The notes under the pieces are model-generated. The model ran no database searches, was not told the DNA's origin, and was given only the letters and a program-made list of their open reading frames with translations. From Apteryx mantelli (lineage: Eukaryota > Chordata > Aves > Apterygiformes > Apterygidae): 64,000 nucleotides of DNA. The stretch is from NCBI RefSeq assembly GCF_036417845.1, contig NC_089982.1, positions 66,725,684-66,789,683 of the forward strand. Direction: 5' to 3'. Within the stretch, counting starts at the first letter, position 1. The number at the start of each line of letters is the position of its first letter. This document shows, piece by piece, positions 51,762 to 63,407 of this stretch. The position numbers and the translations under genes were made by a program.

Positions 51762-54188
51762 CACAGAATCACAGAATCACAGAATTGCTGCGGTTGGAAG
51801 GGACCTCTGGAGATCATCTCGTCCAACCCCCCTGCTCAAGCAGGGTCACCTAGAGCACGTTGCACAGGATTGCATCCAGGCAGGTTTTGAATATCTCCAG
51901 AGAAGGAGACTCCACAACCTCTCTGGGCAACCTGTTCCAGTGCTCTGTCACCCTCACAATGAAAAAGTTTTTCCTCATGTTCAGATGGAATTGTCTGTGT
52001 TTCAGTTTGTGCCCGTTGCCTTGCGTCCTGTTGCTGGGCACCACTGAAAAGAGTCTGGTCCCATCCTCTCGACACCTTCCCTTCAGATACTTGTACACAT
52101 TGATAAGATCTCCTCTCAGCCTTCTCTTCTCCAGGCTGAACAGGCCCAGCTCTCTCAGCCTTTCCTCATAAGAGAGATGTTCCAGTCCCCTAATCATCTT
52201 TGTGGCCCTTCGCTGGACTTGCTCCAGTAGTGCCACATCCCTCTTGTACTGGGGAGCCCAGAACTGGACGCAGTACTCCAGATGTGGCCTCCCCAGGGCT
52301 GAGTAGAGGGGGAGAATCACCTCCCTCGACCTGCTGGCAACACTCTTCCTGATGCACCCCAGGATACCATTGGCCTTCTTGGCCACAAGGGCACACTGCT
52401 GCCTCATGCTTAACTTGGTGTCCACCAGCACTCCCAGGTCCTTCTCAGCAGAGCTGCTTTCCAGCAGGTCAACCCCCAACCTGTACTGGTGCATGGGGTT
52501 ATTCCTCCCCAGGTGCAGGACCCCACACTTGCCTTTGTTGAACTTCATGAGGTTCCTCTCCGCCCACCTCTCCAGCCTGTCCAGGTCTCTCTGAATGGCA
52601 GCACAGCCCTCTGGTGTATCGGCCACTCCTCCCAGTTTTGTATCGTCAGCAAACTTGCTGTGGGTGCACTCTGTGCCTTCATCCAGGTCATTGATGAAGA
52701 AGTTGAACAAGGCTGGACCCAGTACTGACCCCTGGGGGACACCGCTAGCTACAGGCCTCCAACTAGACTCCGTGCCACTGATCACAACTCTGTGAGCTCT
52801 GCCATTCAGCCAGGTCTCAATCCACCTCACTGTCCACTCATCTAGCCCACACTTCCTGAGCTTCCCTATGAGGATGCTATGGGAGACAGTGTCAAAAGCC
52901 TTGCTGAAGTCAACGTAGACAACATCTGCTGCTCTCCCCTCATCTACCCAGGCAGTCATTCCATCACAGAAGGCTATCAGATTGGTTAAGCATGATTTCC
53001 CCTTGGTGAAGCCATGCTGACTACTCCTGATCACCTTATTTTCCTCCACATGCTTGGAGATGGCCTCCAGGATGAGCTGCTTCATCACCTTTCCAGGGAT
53101 GCAGGTGAGGCTGCGTGGCCTGTAGTTCCCTGGGTCCTCCTTCTTGCCCTTTTTGAAGACTGGGGTGACATGGGCTTTCTTCCAGTCTTCAGGCACCTCT
53201 CCTGTTCTCCATGACCTTTCAAAGACGAGGGAGAGTGGCTTAGCAATGACATCCTCCAGCTCCCTCAGCACTTGTGGGTGCATCCCATCGGGGCCCATGG
53301 ATTTGTGGGTGTCAAGTTTGCTTAAATGATCTCTAACCCGATCCTCCTCCACCAAGGGAAAGTCTTCCTTTCTCCAGGCTTTCTCTCTTGCCTCCAGGCT
53401 CTGGGGTTCCTGAGGGCTGGCCTGAGCAGTAAAGACTGAAGCAAAGAAGGCATTCAGCAACTCTGCCTTCTCTGCATCCTTCGTCACCAGGGCACCCACC
53501 CCATTCAGCAAAGGGCCCACATTTTCCCTAGTCTTCCTCTTGCTACTGATGTATTTGAAGAAGCCCTTCTTGTTGTCCTTGACATCTCTAGCCAGATTTA
53601 ATTCCAAACAGGCCTTAGCCTTCCTCGTCACATCCCTGCATACTCTGACAACGTTCCTATATTCCTCCCAAGTGGCCTGTCCCCCTTTCCACTTTCTGTA
53701 TACTTCCTTCTTCTGGTTGAGTTTTGCCAGGAGCTCCTTGCTCATCCATGCAGGTCTCCTGCCTCCTTTGCTTGACTTCCTACTCATAGGGATGCACCGC
53801 TCTTGAGCCTGGAGGAGGTGATGTTTGAATATTAACCAGCTCTCTTGGATCCCCCTTCCTTTTAGGGCCCTAACCCATGGGATTCCTCCAAGTAGATTCC
53901 TCCTGAAGAGGCCAAAGTTTGCTCTCCTGAAGTCCGGGGTTGTGATCCTACTTAGTGCCCTGCCTCCTTCTCGCAGGATCCTGAACTCCACCATCTCATG
54001 GTCACTGCAGCCAAGGCTGCCCCCGACCTTCACATCTTCCACCAGTCCTTCTTTGTTTGTTAGTACGAGGTCCAGCAGCACACCTCTCCTTGTTGGCTCC
54101 TCCACCACCTGTGTCAAGAAGTTGTCACCAATGCTCTGCAGGAACCTCCAGGACTGTTTGTGCCTAGCTGTGTTGTCTTTCCAGCAGA
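51762..54188 (-). mobile_element. CR1 LINE, 5'-truncated, nearly intact (copy 2)
   Basis: A second young CR1 insertion, on the minus strand and therefore sense-oriented to STIM2 and TBC1D19, about 6.4 kb upstream of the STIM2 exon 1 ATG. Its 3' end carries three perfect octamers (CACAGAAT on the plus strand) at 51762-51785. Its 5' end is cut at 54188: identity with copy 1 stops after TCTGCTGGAAAG, within the endonuclease just after the position of GDFN. It is therefore about 300 bp shorter than copy 1, and the two arose from separate insertions or one was later trimmed. Both have unbroken ORF2 frames. Confidence 0.95.
51850..54186 (-). CDS. CR1 ORF2 reverse transcriptase, truncated
   Basis: This unbroken ORF2 frame has its stop at 51850-51852 and runs open through the 5' truncation point. 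There is no native start: the first in-frame start-like codon inside the element is a TTG at 54117, so this is a 5'-open fragment. It keeps the endonuclease SDH motif but has lost GDFN and everything before it. All reverse transcriptase motifs are present: [26 protein letters not shown] and FADD (52642-52653). Over 755 aligned residues I count about 16 differences from copy 1 by eye; 9 of these fall in one 40-residue block at about 51958-52077. With most of the endonuclease gone, autonomous activity is not expected. Confidence 0.92.
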   Translation of the reverse strand, partial: CWKDNTARHKQSWRFLQSIGDNFLTQVVEEPTRRGVLLDLVLTNKEGLVEDVKVGGSLGCSDHEMVEFRILREGGRALSRITTPDFRRANFGLFRRNLLGGIPWVRALKGRGIQESWLIFKHHLLQAQERCIPMSRKSSKGGRRPAWMSKELLAKLNQKKEVYRKWKGGQATWEEYRNVVRVCRDVTRKAKACLELNLARDVKDNKKGFFKYISSKRKTRENVGPLLNGVGALVTKDAEKAELLNAFFASVFTAQASPQEPQSLEAREKAWRKEDFPLVEEDRVRDHLSKLDTHKSMGPDGMHPQVLRELEDVIAKPLSLVFERSWRTGEVPEDWKKAHVTPVFKKGKKEDPGNYRPRSLTCIPGKVMKQLILEAISKHVEENKVIRSSQHGFTKGKSCLTNLIAFCDGMTAWVDEGRAADVVYVDFSKAFDTVSHSILIGKLRKCGLDEWTVRWIETWLNGRAHRVVISGTESSWRPVASGVPQGSVLGPALFNFFINDLDEGTECTHSKFADDTKLGGVADTPEGCAAIQRDLDRLERWAERNLMKFNKGKCGVLHLGRNNPMHQYRLGVDLLESSSAEKDLGVLVDTKLSMRQQCALVAKKANGILGCIRKSVASRSREVILPLYSALGRPHLEYCVQFWAPQYKRDVALLEQVQRRATKMIRGLEHLSYEERLRELGLFSLEKRRLRGDLINVYKYLKGRCREDGTRLFSVVPSNRTQGNGHKLKHRQFHLNMRKNFFIVRVTEHWNRLPREVVESPSLEIFKTCLDAILCNVL

Positions 54189-57100
54189 GAATGTGCAGCC
54201 TTAACCTCTTTGCATTGGAACAATTTCCGGAGCAGTGTCAGCAACCATCTCTTTGCTTAGATGTCTGGACTGAAATCAGGAAAGAGAAATTTACTAGCCA
54301 CTTTTTATGTAATAATCTTGCCCTGGCATTTTCTAAAAAGGGGCAACATTTCAGCCTAGAGAACATCACTGACAAGGAGACCTAATCTTGCGGTGAGAAC
54401 ATACTCATTTCAGTTGGGTTGTATCCAGTTTTCTGAGAGATCCACAGTATATTCTGCCAAAACAGAACAAAAAATTAAGGCCTATGTAACTGAGAATATT
54501 CTTCACTGAACTGTTTGGAGCTTGTGAACAAAATGTCTAGATCTTTGAAGGGTTGTTTATTCAATAACATTTTACATTGTATTTATCTTTCTGCTGCTAA
54601 AAAGATTATCTTTTCCTTTGTAAAAGTACAAAACTGAACTGAGATTTTATAAAAATGTTTGTAATAGCACAGCTATAAGAATACTAGCCTTGAGTTGAAA
54701 ACACAACTAGAATCACTGTCAGAATTACAGTTCCTACTCCTGGCCTAGGAAAATACAAATTTATATATTATATATTTATATAAACTCTTATTTAATGAGA
54801 AAAAAAATGCATCCAAATAGGCAAAGATGGACCATAAATCTCAGAGATATCCTTACTTTTTATAAAAACAAGTTCACTTAAAAAAAGAACAATCTTTGAG
54901 GGAGAATTTCATCATCTGCAGAGACTCGAAAAGACCTGACAAACCAGAAAACAATGTAAAGCTTCTAACATTACAAGTTTATATCATACATATCATGTAA
55001 GATGATCTTTGGTTTTTTCTCTGCACAGATTTCATCATTCTGTCTTTGTTCTCTGAAAAGAGTACTTTCATTTTGTCTTATCCTTATGCTCTAGAATCTT
55101 GCATAAATATCTACTATTTAAAAAAAAACAAAGGAGAAAAGTTTATCTGTATAAACTAACATCTTAACCCCTCCCTCAACAAAAGCCCAAAGTATGGATG
55201 AGTTTTATAAACAGCATGTGATAATGGCAAAATTTCAATTATCTCCTTTAAAGTTAGCACATATACTGCTCTATGCAGCTTCTTATAAAGCCAAGGTGCT
55301 CAGTATGTTCTCAGACTGGTTTTTCCAACTTCCAAGTGAATGCATATGTCAACATCCAGACTAAGAAAATCATCAGTCATTTTTTGGCTATATGTTCACT
55401 CCTCCTCTCTCATTCTCTCCTTCTAATTGAGAATCTGATAGATATGTAGTACACCTTTTCTCCACAGAATTTCTCCAGTGTTTGCATTTAAAACTGTGAC
55501 AGGATTATCAAGAACACATCTTGGGCATCAGTCCCTGCTGTTTCAGGAAGACTGCGCTGACAGTAAGCTCTTTGATGGCTTTAACTTTCTAAGATTTCAA
55601 ACCTCTATTTAAATCTTTATTAACCTAGATTGTTGCAAAGTGCAAACATCTACTATTTCCATCCTTTAATTGTGTTTTCAGGTCTAAATACCAAATACCC
55701 GCCTAAATAATAATACCTGTTTTAAGCTAGCTCTCCACTTACTTACCCTTTAGCCGTATCACCATCTAATGTAGGGATGGGCTGATACTGAACCTTTAAA
55801 GTTTTCCCAGGATTTCTTCATTACAGATTAGAAGCAACATCTTTCTCAAGGAAAGATTAAAGTCCTAATCAGACAGGTTTACATTTGCTTTAAGCTATAG
55901 GCTGTAATTAACAAAAACAGGAAAAAAACAGATTGAACAAAACTATGTAAGAATGATGAATATTGTGAAAAAGCAGAGGGAACAAGATAATCACTGGAAG
56001 AAAAACAACTAGTGGTAAAACTTTGAATCTCAAAATTTATACACACATATCCAAATGACATTTTTTTTCTTTCATTCAATTCAATAAAACTTGCTCCGGC
56101 TTTTAAATTAAAAAATAACAAAAAATGCAGAAACACTTTTATCCTTTCATTGACTTCCATGGTTTAGCTGCTGAATAAAGACACAGTCCAAAGTGAGTAG
56201 AAGAAAGTGTACTTCATTTAAGTATCCACCTAGCAAACAGTCCCTTTCTATTTGCAGAGATCATCTTCCACAGGGTTAGAGCACTTTTTTCCACAAGCCC
56301 TTCCTTTTGAGAATCGCTTTCCGCACAGTGGATAGCATGTGATTTGCGGCAGTGAGGCAAAGGTGGGAGACAGGCTCTTCTGCTTGCATGTTATAGGTGA
56401 GGGGTATTAATACCAATAATATACGTTACCATATACGTCAGTTAATTACATGTCTTCAGAAACTTGTTATGGCAAGAGGTGATGGTCAGAATATCTTAAA
56501 TGTATCATGAACTAAAATTAAATATCTAAATATGTCTTTATGTTGGAAACTATGAAGCAAACTTCTTTACCACTAATGTGAATCCTGAAAGCAACCAGAA
56601 CTTCCTTCACAAGCTGTAACAATGCCAGTTTTCCAGTCAGAACTTCATGTCAACATTAATGAACCAGCACCAGCCTTCAAAGCAATGCTTATGTTTTTGT
56701 AACCCAGAAGCACTAAAAAAAAAAAAAAAAGTAGGAAAGGGAAAATCTTGTGACACTAGAGATACAATCAAAAAAGTTTAGATAGATAATAAGTAATTCT
56801 GAACAGATAGAAAATTAAACATTGTTGCTTTTTTCAACCTATATTTGTACTAGTTTACTGTTTATAACCAGACTCATGAAGAGCATAACTTTATCCTAAA
56901 CTGAGCCTTCCAGACAAAAATTACAGAAAGTACCATTCATGGAACAAAGAACTGTTGAATAAAATGAACAATCAAACACCTACTAAAACATTATGTGTTT
57001 ATAACAATATTTTGTCTTGGACTGTCAAATTCCAATTTGTCTCTTAATATAATACAGCTTTTTTTTTCCTAATTTGTTTAAAACAATCAAAGCACAGAAA

Positions 57101-58079
57101 TTAGTTGCATGCTTTGTCTTGTACAAATTGTGGGTTTTGACTCCTTTGTTAAATATTCTGTTTATTTTGGTCATAGTCCCAAAAGAAGCAATTTATTCCA
57201 ACTAGCATCAGCCAAAAGCCTTGTCATTTGGCAAAGCACCATGGTCCTCCATAAAGCCAATTCTGTAGAAATAATTGTTACCACACGCCGATAGTTTAAC
57301 ATCTAAAGCAATACACTGATTTTGAAATATGGGCAAATACAGGCCCAGCTACATCCACTTTACAGCTCCTGGAGTCCTTCTGCAGTCTTCTGTTGCTAAC
57401 TGCTAACAATATCCAGAACCAGGTGAACCTCCCTGAGACCAAACGCAGGCTCAGAAGAAAATTGGTTTGATAAAAAAATATTATCTTCCCTGTGATTATT
57501 TTAAGACCGATCCCCAGGCAGTGTTTAGCACAGTGTGGCTGGAATGGGTTCAAAATAGTTCATGGATTGTAGTACTACAAAATGTGCTGAAGCTAAGACA
57601 TACGTCATCTTCCAGCCATGGATCTGTCCTGTCCTCTTTAATGTCTGCTGAATTCAACTGCACCATTATGTTGTCCATGGAAGCACAAGTATCCTGAAAT
57701 GCTTCTCAAAAGCGTAACTGGTTTATACGATAGCCATCTGGCAGTCATATTGACTAATTAAAGAAAAATGCTATGATGAGGCATTTTAGCACTGGTTTAA
57801 AGTACAGAACAAGTGTTCTACTGCTTGATCAAAATCATCTTCCCTGCATTAACGGTTTTATTAAGGTTTTGAAAAAGTTAAGTATGAAATGCGCAGGAAA
57901 AAGAAATCTTTCACTCAATTAACAGCACAGCGCATTCTGGAGATTTCTGCTTTTACTGTGGTTATTTACTACAATAAATGGCTCTCCCGAAACTGTTCGC
58001 AGAACCGCGTAACAAGCGTGCCCTTGTGCTGAGCACCGCTGCAAGCAGGGACCGGGAAGGGCATTTTTTTTCCTCCTTT
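54189..58079. other. Intergenic stretch, nothing recognised
   Basis: AT-rich intergenic DNA between the CR1 copy and the orphan CpG island. An A16 run is at 56715-56730. No exon, RNA gene or preserved repeat is recognised. Short frames at 55879-56160 and 57296-57553 show no domain. Confidence 0.55.
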
Positions 58080-58430
58080 CATACCGGACGCTGAAGCCGC
58101 ACAAACCACCACAGCAGTGCGTTAGCTCTCCGTGCGCCCTCGCTGCCTTTAACGCCCGCGGGGGTCACTCCGGGCTGCTCTCCGCGCCCGGCAGCGCCGG
58201 CGCCGGGGCCGGGGCCGGAGCCGGGGCCGGCCGAGCCGCGGCAGCAGCGCCCCTCACCCGGCTGTCGCTCGCCCGACAACGACCCCTCCCGCCAGCCGCC
58301 TTTCCCTGGCGGCTCCGGGGCGAAAGCAGGCGGCGCAGCACGGACAGGAAAAGCCTTTAAGAAGGGAGGGAAGAGGAAGAGCCCGGCTGCTCCAGCCACT
58401 CCTCTCGCATCCTCCCCCTCCCTCCCCCGT
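58080..58430. promoter_or_regulatory. Orphan CpG-rich block, possible promoter
   Basis: A sharply bounded GC- and CpG-rich block of about 350 bp in AT-rich intergenic DNA, about 12.8 kb upstream of the STIM2 exon 1 ATG and 3.5 kb beyond the TBC1D19 poly(A) signal. It contains a GGGGCC-type hexamer tract at 58205-58228 (four units, the third GGAGCC). A 126-codon minus-strand frame crosses it (58459-58079), but its composition is what GC-rich DNA gives by chance. Candidates are a promoter for a non-coding RNA, an alternative upstream STIM2 promoter, or an enhancer. No clear splice donor was found. Confidence 0.6.
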
Positions 58431-61400
58431 TTCCTACCATAAAATACCTTACAAAACATCTGAGAAATGTTTCAGCCATTTATTGAAAAAATGCAGAAAG
58501 GCTCTTCCCCTTCCTCATTGAAAATACAGTCCTCAAATGTTGCAATACATTTCAGTGTTTTTTAAATCAACTCCTATTTAGTGTTAATATGCTGCTCACA
58601 TATTTGCTTTCCCATATTAGATCTTTATACTGCAATCCTATTTGGTGAAATCACTTCAGTTTTGTTTGAAGAATTTTCAAGAAGAAAATTCATTGGGTTT
58701 CTTTTTACTAGATGATAGTAAGAAAGAGGCATGGGCTTAAGTTTTCCTTGGTTTCTGGTAATATGTAGAAATTCGTCTTAAAATGATGTCTCTTTCCAGT
58801 CTTTTCCCTTTACTGAGATATCCGTTTTCCAGTCTCCATGTTCTCTCCATTTCTCAAAATAAAATTTGTTACTATGACCAAAAAAATCCAGTAAAAAGTA
58901 GAAACTGTTCTTGTTATTCAATTGTTCCATTACCCAGCCATCAAGATTTAAGTTTCAATATATTTTTGGAAGTACTGAAATAAGATAACTTGGGTACATT
59001 TTCAGAAAAGCCTATTCGCTTTTGCATTTTTTAAACAGTCTGTTTGACAGTACAAGACACCCTTGGCAGATCGTAGCCAGAATACTAAGGTAAGCAGGAA
59101 AAATTGGTCTTTACCTAGAAATACGGAAGCAATTGTGTTGTGAGCTGAACCGTCTGCTTATGTCAATTTGAGACGGGGAGAAACAGAGTAAGAAAAACAA
59201 TTTGGCCAAACAGAGCCTTCAGAGGGACCGTGAACTCGGTGAACTCTGAATGTGAGCCTGTTCAAGTCAATGTAAGCATCCATTTATTTATAATTCTATT
59301 ATCCAAATTTGGCCATTACTAATAACAGCATAAATGAAAAAGGAGTTGTAAAGATTTGGAAGGCAAATGATAGACTATGGATGTCAATGGGTTTGAACTG
59401 GTCCCTAGAGCTGAAGAATGAACATTTAAATACTAGGAGTACAAGAGTACAGTCTAGCGGTATGATAGAAATCAGTCATTTCACTTTTAAAAGTGCTTGA
59501 AACTAGTATCAGCCAGATTCTGAAATGTAATATTTCATTGCAACTGAAATGAGAAACTGTGGAGAACATGAAAAACAGTGTATCTTCAGTAGAAGCTTTT
59601 TTTTTTTTTTTTGGTCAAATTAAAAAAAAAAACCTCTGACAGGGTAGAGTTGAAGTCTTAGGAGAGGATCCAGTTCATTTTTAATCTCATCTTAATCTCA
59701 TTTTTAAAGCAATCGTGCTCATTGTGCCTATGTGTGTGCGTGTGTGTGTCTGTGTGTCTGTCTGTGTGTGTCTTTATGTCTTTTGAAAGTCAGTTTTAAC
59801 ATCTGACAAAAAGCAGCAGAAGTCTTCAAGAAATTCTGCTGCTACCAGTTTGGTCCCCGCGATACCCGACTCAAGAGCTGCATGCGGTGCCCAAGGCCCT
59901 TTGGCCAACCCAGCAGGTAAGAGGCGAAGCATCAGCTGAGGCTCACGGAGCAGCCCGCTGGGGCAGTCGGCACGAGTAGTCTGCCTGAAGATGCAGGTTG
60001 GTCCAGACCAGCCACAGAACGTAAGGTCCCTTGTCCAGCCATCAGGAAAAACACGGGCAGAGGATGTGACAAGGAGATCAGGTACTGCAGTGAGGAAGGT
60101 ACAGAGGGCACAAGGGAGACGTGAGACTGTTTGGACAAACAATGAGAAAAATGGACCATATTCTGTTATTCACAGAACTGCTTGTTCAAACAGTAATTCA
60201 GTCTCTCTATCTCTGTCTACTTGCAACATTTTCAAAACTATGAACACAACAAAAAAAATATATATATATCTCAAAAGTTCCAGAATATGAGTTTAACATT
60301 TAAATGATTTCCAGATTGGTACAACCTGTCCAACCCATACCCAATCTTATGGATTTTAAAAACCGTCAAATACTGCATTTTTAGAGGTGGCTCTGTATTA
60401 TGTAGTGTTTTGAAGATGAAATATAGTCTTGCAGTTAAAACATAAACTGAGCATCCTGGAATATAAACAGGAATTTGAGAGAGAAGACTTCTCTCATCTC
60501 TTTTAAGAATTTCCTCTGTAACCTTTAGCAAATCACTTAATTTTTCTATGCCTCCATTCCCCATATTTAAAATAGGGTAAACACTTTCTGGGAAGATAAA
60601 ACCTGTCATACGTGTCCTGTTTTTTACACTAAAAGTCATAGAAAATCCTCTAGTTAAACCATTAAAACCATTTATTGCAAATATTAAAGATCAGATTTGT
60701 TATCCAGAATAAAACTGCTGAAAATATTCTGTGTCATACCTGTTAAGCAGTTTAGTTCTTTATGTAAAAAGTGATCATGTTGAGTCCACAACTTTACCTT
60801 TTTTAAAATTAACTTTACAAATTTACAAGAAATCTATAAAAGTTCGTCTATAGTAAGTTTCTTACTGTATTATCCAAACAGAGATAACAAGAATCCCAGA
60901 CATAAAGCTCACGACCCCGAGACTATAACTTAGATCACTCCGCACATAACGTTTGAGCAGACCACAAAGAGTTCGTGTTTCACTGTCATACATTCAGTAT
61001 GTGTGACAAATGATGACTACTACATATACGTAACTTAGATGAAGATAAAAGTGCTATGGCAAATGCAGCAGCTATGCTAACTGTTATGTTCTTTTGACTT
61101 CAATCCTTTTTCAGGTATTAACATATCCTTAATCCAATCAGTTTAGTAATTCCCACTTTGGTATTAAACAAATCAGTGAAAAAAGCTGGAAGACATCATA
61201 AAATAGTATGATCGCTAACAGAAGATGAGCCGGAAGATGAGCCTGACAGTGTAGTGAAAATCCGTCACTCACTGATACGAGTTTGGATTCTGAACTGAAG
61301 CCTGAGCTGTTGAATCACAGAGGCTGGAAAACTGGCGAAGGCATCATGTTACGCTCCCAAAGAGGGTGTGGGGCATAGTGAAAGAACTCCTGGCATCATT

Positions 61401-61920
61401 CGCAGGCGAATATTTTGGCTCATGTAAGGACTGGCTTCAACAAGTTCTGAAGGAAGCTCTGTTCAGTCCTTCTCTGCAGGGGAACGTATTTCTGCAACAT
61501 GGAGCCTTTGATGGGACTCTGGGAAGGAGTTTTCTTAGGAGACACCTGAGAGCGCTGTGGACCTAACTGGAGATGAACTTGAAATGAGCAACTACATCTC
61601 TTGGACAATTTGAAACTTTTACACTTAAATATGAGCATTTTAGAAAAGCTGTACATAAAAAGAATAAATAGAAGTAACTGACAGGGGAAAGAACATGGGG
61701 AAAACTTCTGTGGGGAGAATAAGATAGAGACAGCAGAACTGATGTATTTTTCTATCCTTTCCTTAGAAAATGAGAAAAAATTCTTGTAAGTTAAGGTGTC
61801 ATTTTCTCATTTTACTGTACTTGAGATGACATCCTCTACCATGTGAGCTTGCGAAAGTAATTTAATGGGAAAAGATAGCTTCTACAAATCAGACATTAAC
61901 AGACACTCAAACATCGAACA
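58431..61920. other. Intergenic stretch downstream of TBC1D19
   Basis: Mostly AT-rich. It includes a run of 16 T near 59597-59612, the GT/CT-rich microsatellite at 59731-59772, a GC-elevated segment at about 59820-60120 holding a strong plus-strand donor-like site, and a 66-codon plus-strand frame at 61366-61566 of unknown origin. I recognise no gene. Confidence 0.5.
59731..59772. repeat. GT-rich microsatellite
   Basis: An impure GT repeat with CT and GC interruptions, about 42 bp long, read directly from the plus strand. Such dinucleotide tracts are often length-polymorphic. Confidence 0.9.
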
Positions 61921-61924
61921 CTCA

Positions 61925-62240
61925 AATTAGATCAAGAGTTACTTTATTTAATTCAATATTACATGCATTTTAGACACTGATTCATATTGTTCATTTGCAC
62001 AAGCAATCATTCTTCTTGTACAAATAATAACCATTGCTTTCTTGGCGAAATTCAGTAGCATGCGGTGCACAGACTGGTGTGCAAAGTTATTGTTTTCAGT
62101 TAGAAAATTGTATTAAGGTCATGATTTCTAAATGAGTATTATACATACAGTTTAATTTTGGTTTTATGCAGACATTGCATAGTTGATTATTGGTTTCTAA
62201 TGAAAGACTGGAAGTGTGGTATCAGTATTGTTGAAGCAGA
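61925..62240 (-). other. TBC1D19: TBC1D19 3'UTR (inferred)
   Basis: Non-coding sequence directly after the TBC1D19 stop codon on the minus strand. It is assumed to end about 20 bases past the AATAAA at 61948-61943. An earlier ATTAAA at 62156-62151 could give a shorter alternative end. The 3' boundary is inference. Confidence 0.6.
61943..61948 (-). terminator. TBC1D19: TBC1D19 poly(A) signal AATAAA
   Basis: A minus-strand AATAAA about 290 bases after the stop codon. Sequence 30-55 bases further on (about 61885-61917) is GT-rich on the minus strand (GAGTGTTCGATGTTTGAGTG), as expected of a downstream cleavage element. Confidence 0.65.
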
Positions 62241-62315
62241 TCAAGTGACAGTAGCAAACAAGAAGATTTGAAGAAGAGGCATAACCTTCAGGGTTGAAAG
62301 GTCAGCAAGTACAGC
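62241..62315 (-). CDS. TBC1D19: TBC1D19 last coding exon
   Basis: This is the C-terminal exon of TBC1 domain family member 19, a presumed GTPase-activating protein for Rab GTPases. On the minus strand an acceptor TTTTTTATCTCAG precedes base 62315. The exon reads 24 codons (AVLADLSTLKVMPLLQ, then IFLFATVT) and ends with TGA at 62243-62241. It starts in phase 0, which matches the phase 0 end of the exon at 63337-63407. The hydrophobic C-terminus agrees with the mammalian TBC1D19 ending as I recall it. Its location immediately upstream of STIM2 on the same strand is the known vertebrate gene order, which supports the call. Confidence 0.9.
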   Translation of the reverse strand, partial: AVLADLSTLKVMPLLQIFLFATVT

Positions 62316-63336
62316 CTGAGATAAAAAACAAAAAGCCTTGTTAAACTTGACATTTGAATCAAATTTCTTTAAAGCAGCTAAAGAAGTCTGAAAAAGATTC
62401 AAATGCGGACTACAATACTAACAATAATTAGGCTGTTTGGATCTCTCTGGAAACAAATTGTGCTGTTTTATGCTAGTGAGAAGAGGTTTCTCTTGCCTTA
62501 TTTTTCATTTTAACATTTCAAAGAAAAAATATATCTAGGTATATAAATCAAGCAACTTTATTGTAGCCTTTAGACTTTCTTCAAATATACATGGCATCAT
62601 GAGTGTGTAAGAGGTCTAACATTTCAACTTGCTTCTAAAAATAATTGGGAATTAAGAATCCTTATCCTGTGGCTTGGCTAGTACTTGTAAAGTAAGTCCA
62701 ATGTAATGACTCAAACAGTCAATGTCTTCTGATGAAAGTACGTTTAAAAAGAAAAAAAAAAAGAGTCATCACAAGTCTTCAATGTTTGACAAAACATATA
62801 TGATCAGATTTTTTGAAATTTTTTTTTTAACAAACTACTAGATGTAAACAATAATCATCTTCATCTTAATCATTTCATTCTCTTCATTTCACATCTGTAT
62901 TTACAGTGAAATTTTAGATTCAATGCTGATAAAAGTAATCTTGTAAAAATCTCTGTAATACCCCCCCAAAAAAAAAAAAAGATGCAACTACATTAAAATG
63001 TAGTGGCAAGAAAGGTATAAATCTCCCCAACATTTTAAAAACAATATACCCCACAAACATTAAACATTATACATTGAAATAGTAAAAAAAATCTGATTTT
63101 ACAAACTAACTTGATAACACTGAGTTTTGTAACAAATATAACCTTTTACATCCTTTCACTCCAGAAAAGCAATATTATATACTGTGTGTTCACAATTTCC
63201 ATGGGTTTTACTTAAGGCAAGAATTTAAGCAGAAAGATTTGCACTATGTACCACGTGCCATCTGAAGCTTAAGTTACTGTGGTTGGCAAAGCATCAGGAA
63301 CTATTTCAATCTCCTCTAAGTGAAACATATCCTTAC
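62316..63336 (-). other. TBC1D19: TBC1D19 last intron
   Basis: A 1,021-bp phase 0 intron between the last two coding exons, with donor GAA|GTAAGG and acceptor TCTCAG|GCT. It contains short A/T runs and nothing else recognised. Confidence 0.85.
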
Positions 63337-63407
63337 TTCAGCTGCAGCCAGCGATGTCACCTCCATCAGGTTGACTGCTCGGAAAGCAAACACAGCAGCT
63401 GCCAGGA
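63337..63407 (-). CDS. TBC1D19: TBC1D19 penultimate coding exon
   Basis: A 71-bp exon on the minus strand, with acceptor TTTTCTTTCAG before base 63407 and donor GAA|GTAAGG after base 63337. The first two bases (TC) complete a codon begun in the previous exon outside the window, and 23 codons follow: LAAAVFAFRAVNLMEVTSLA and then AAE. Joined to the next exon it reads AAEAVLADLSTLKV in frame. The AAVFxFRAVNLME pattern matches the C-terminal part of TBC1D19, downstream of most of the TBC domain. The catalytic Arg and Gln finger motifs of TBC proteins lie in earlier exons and are not visible here. Confidence 0.9.

Noticed and set aside
61366-61566. 66-codon plus-strand frame near the TBC1D19 3' end
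   Set aside because: Looks locally protein-like, but I recognise no family, and it has no tail, splice signals or second copy in the window.
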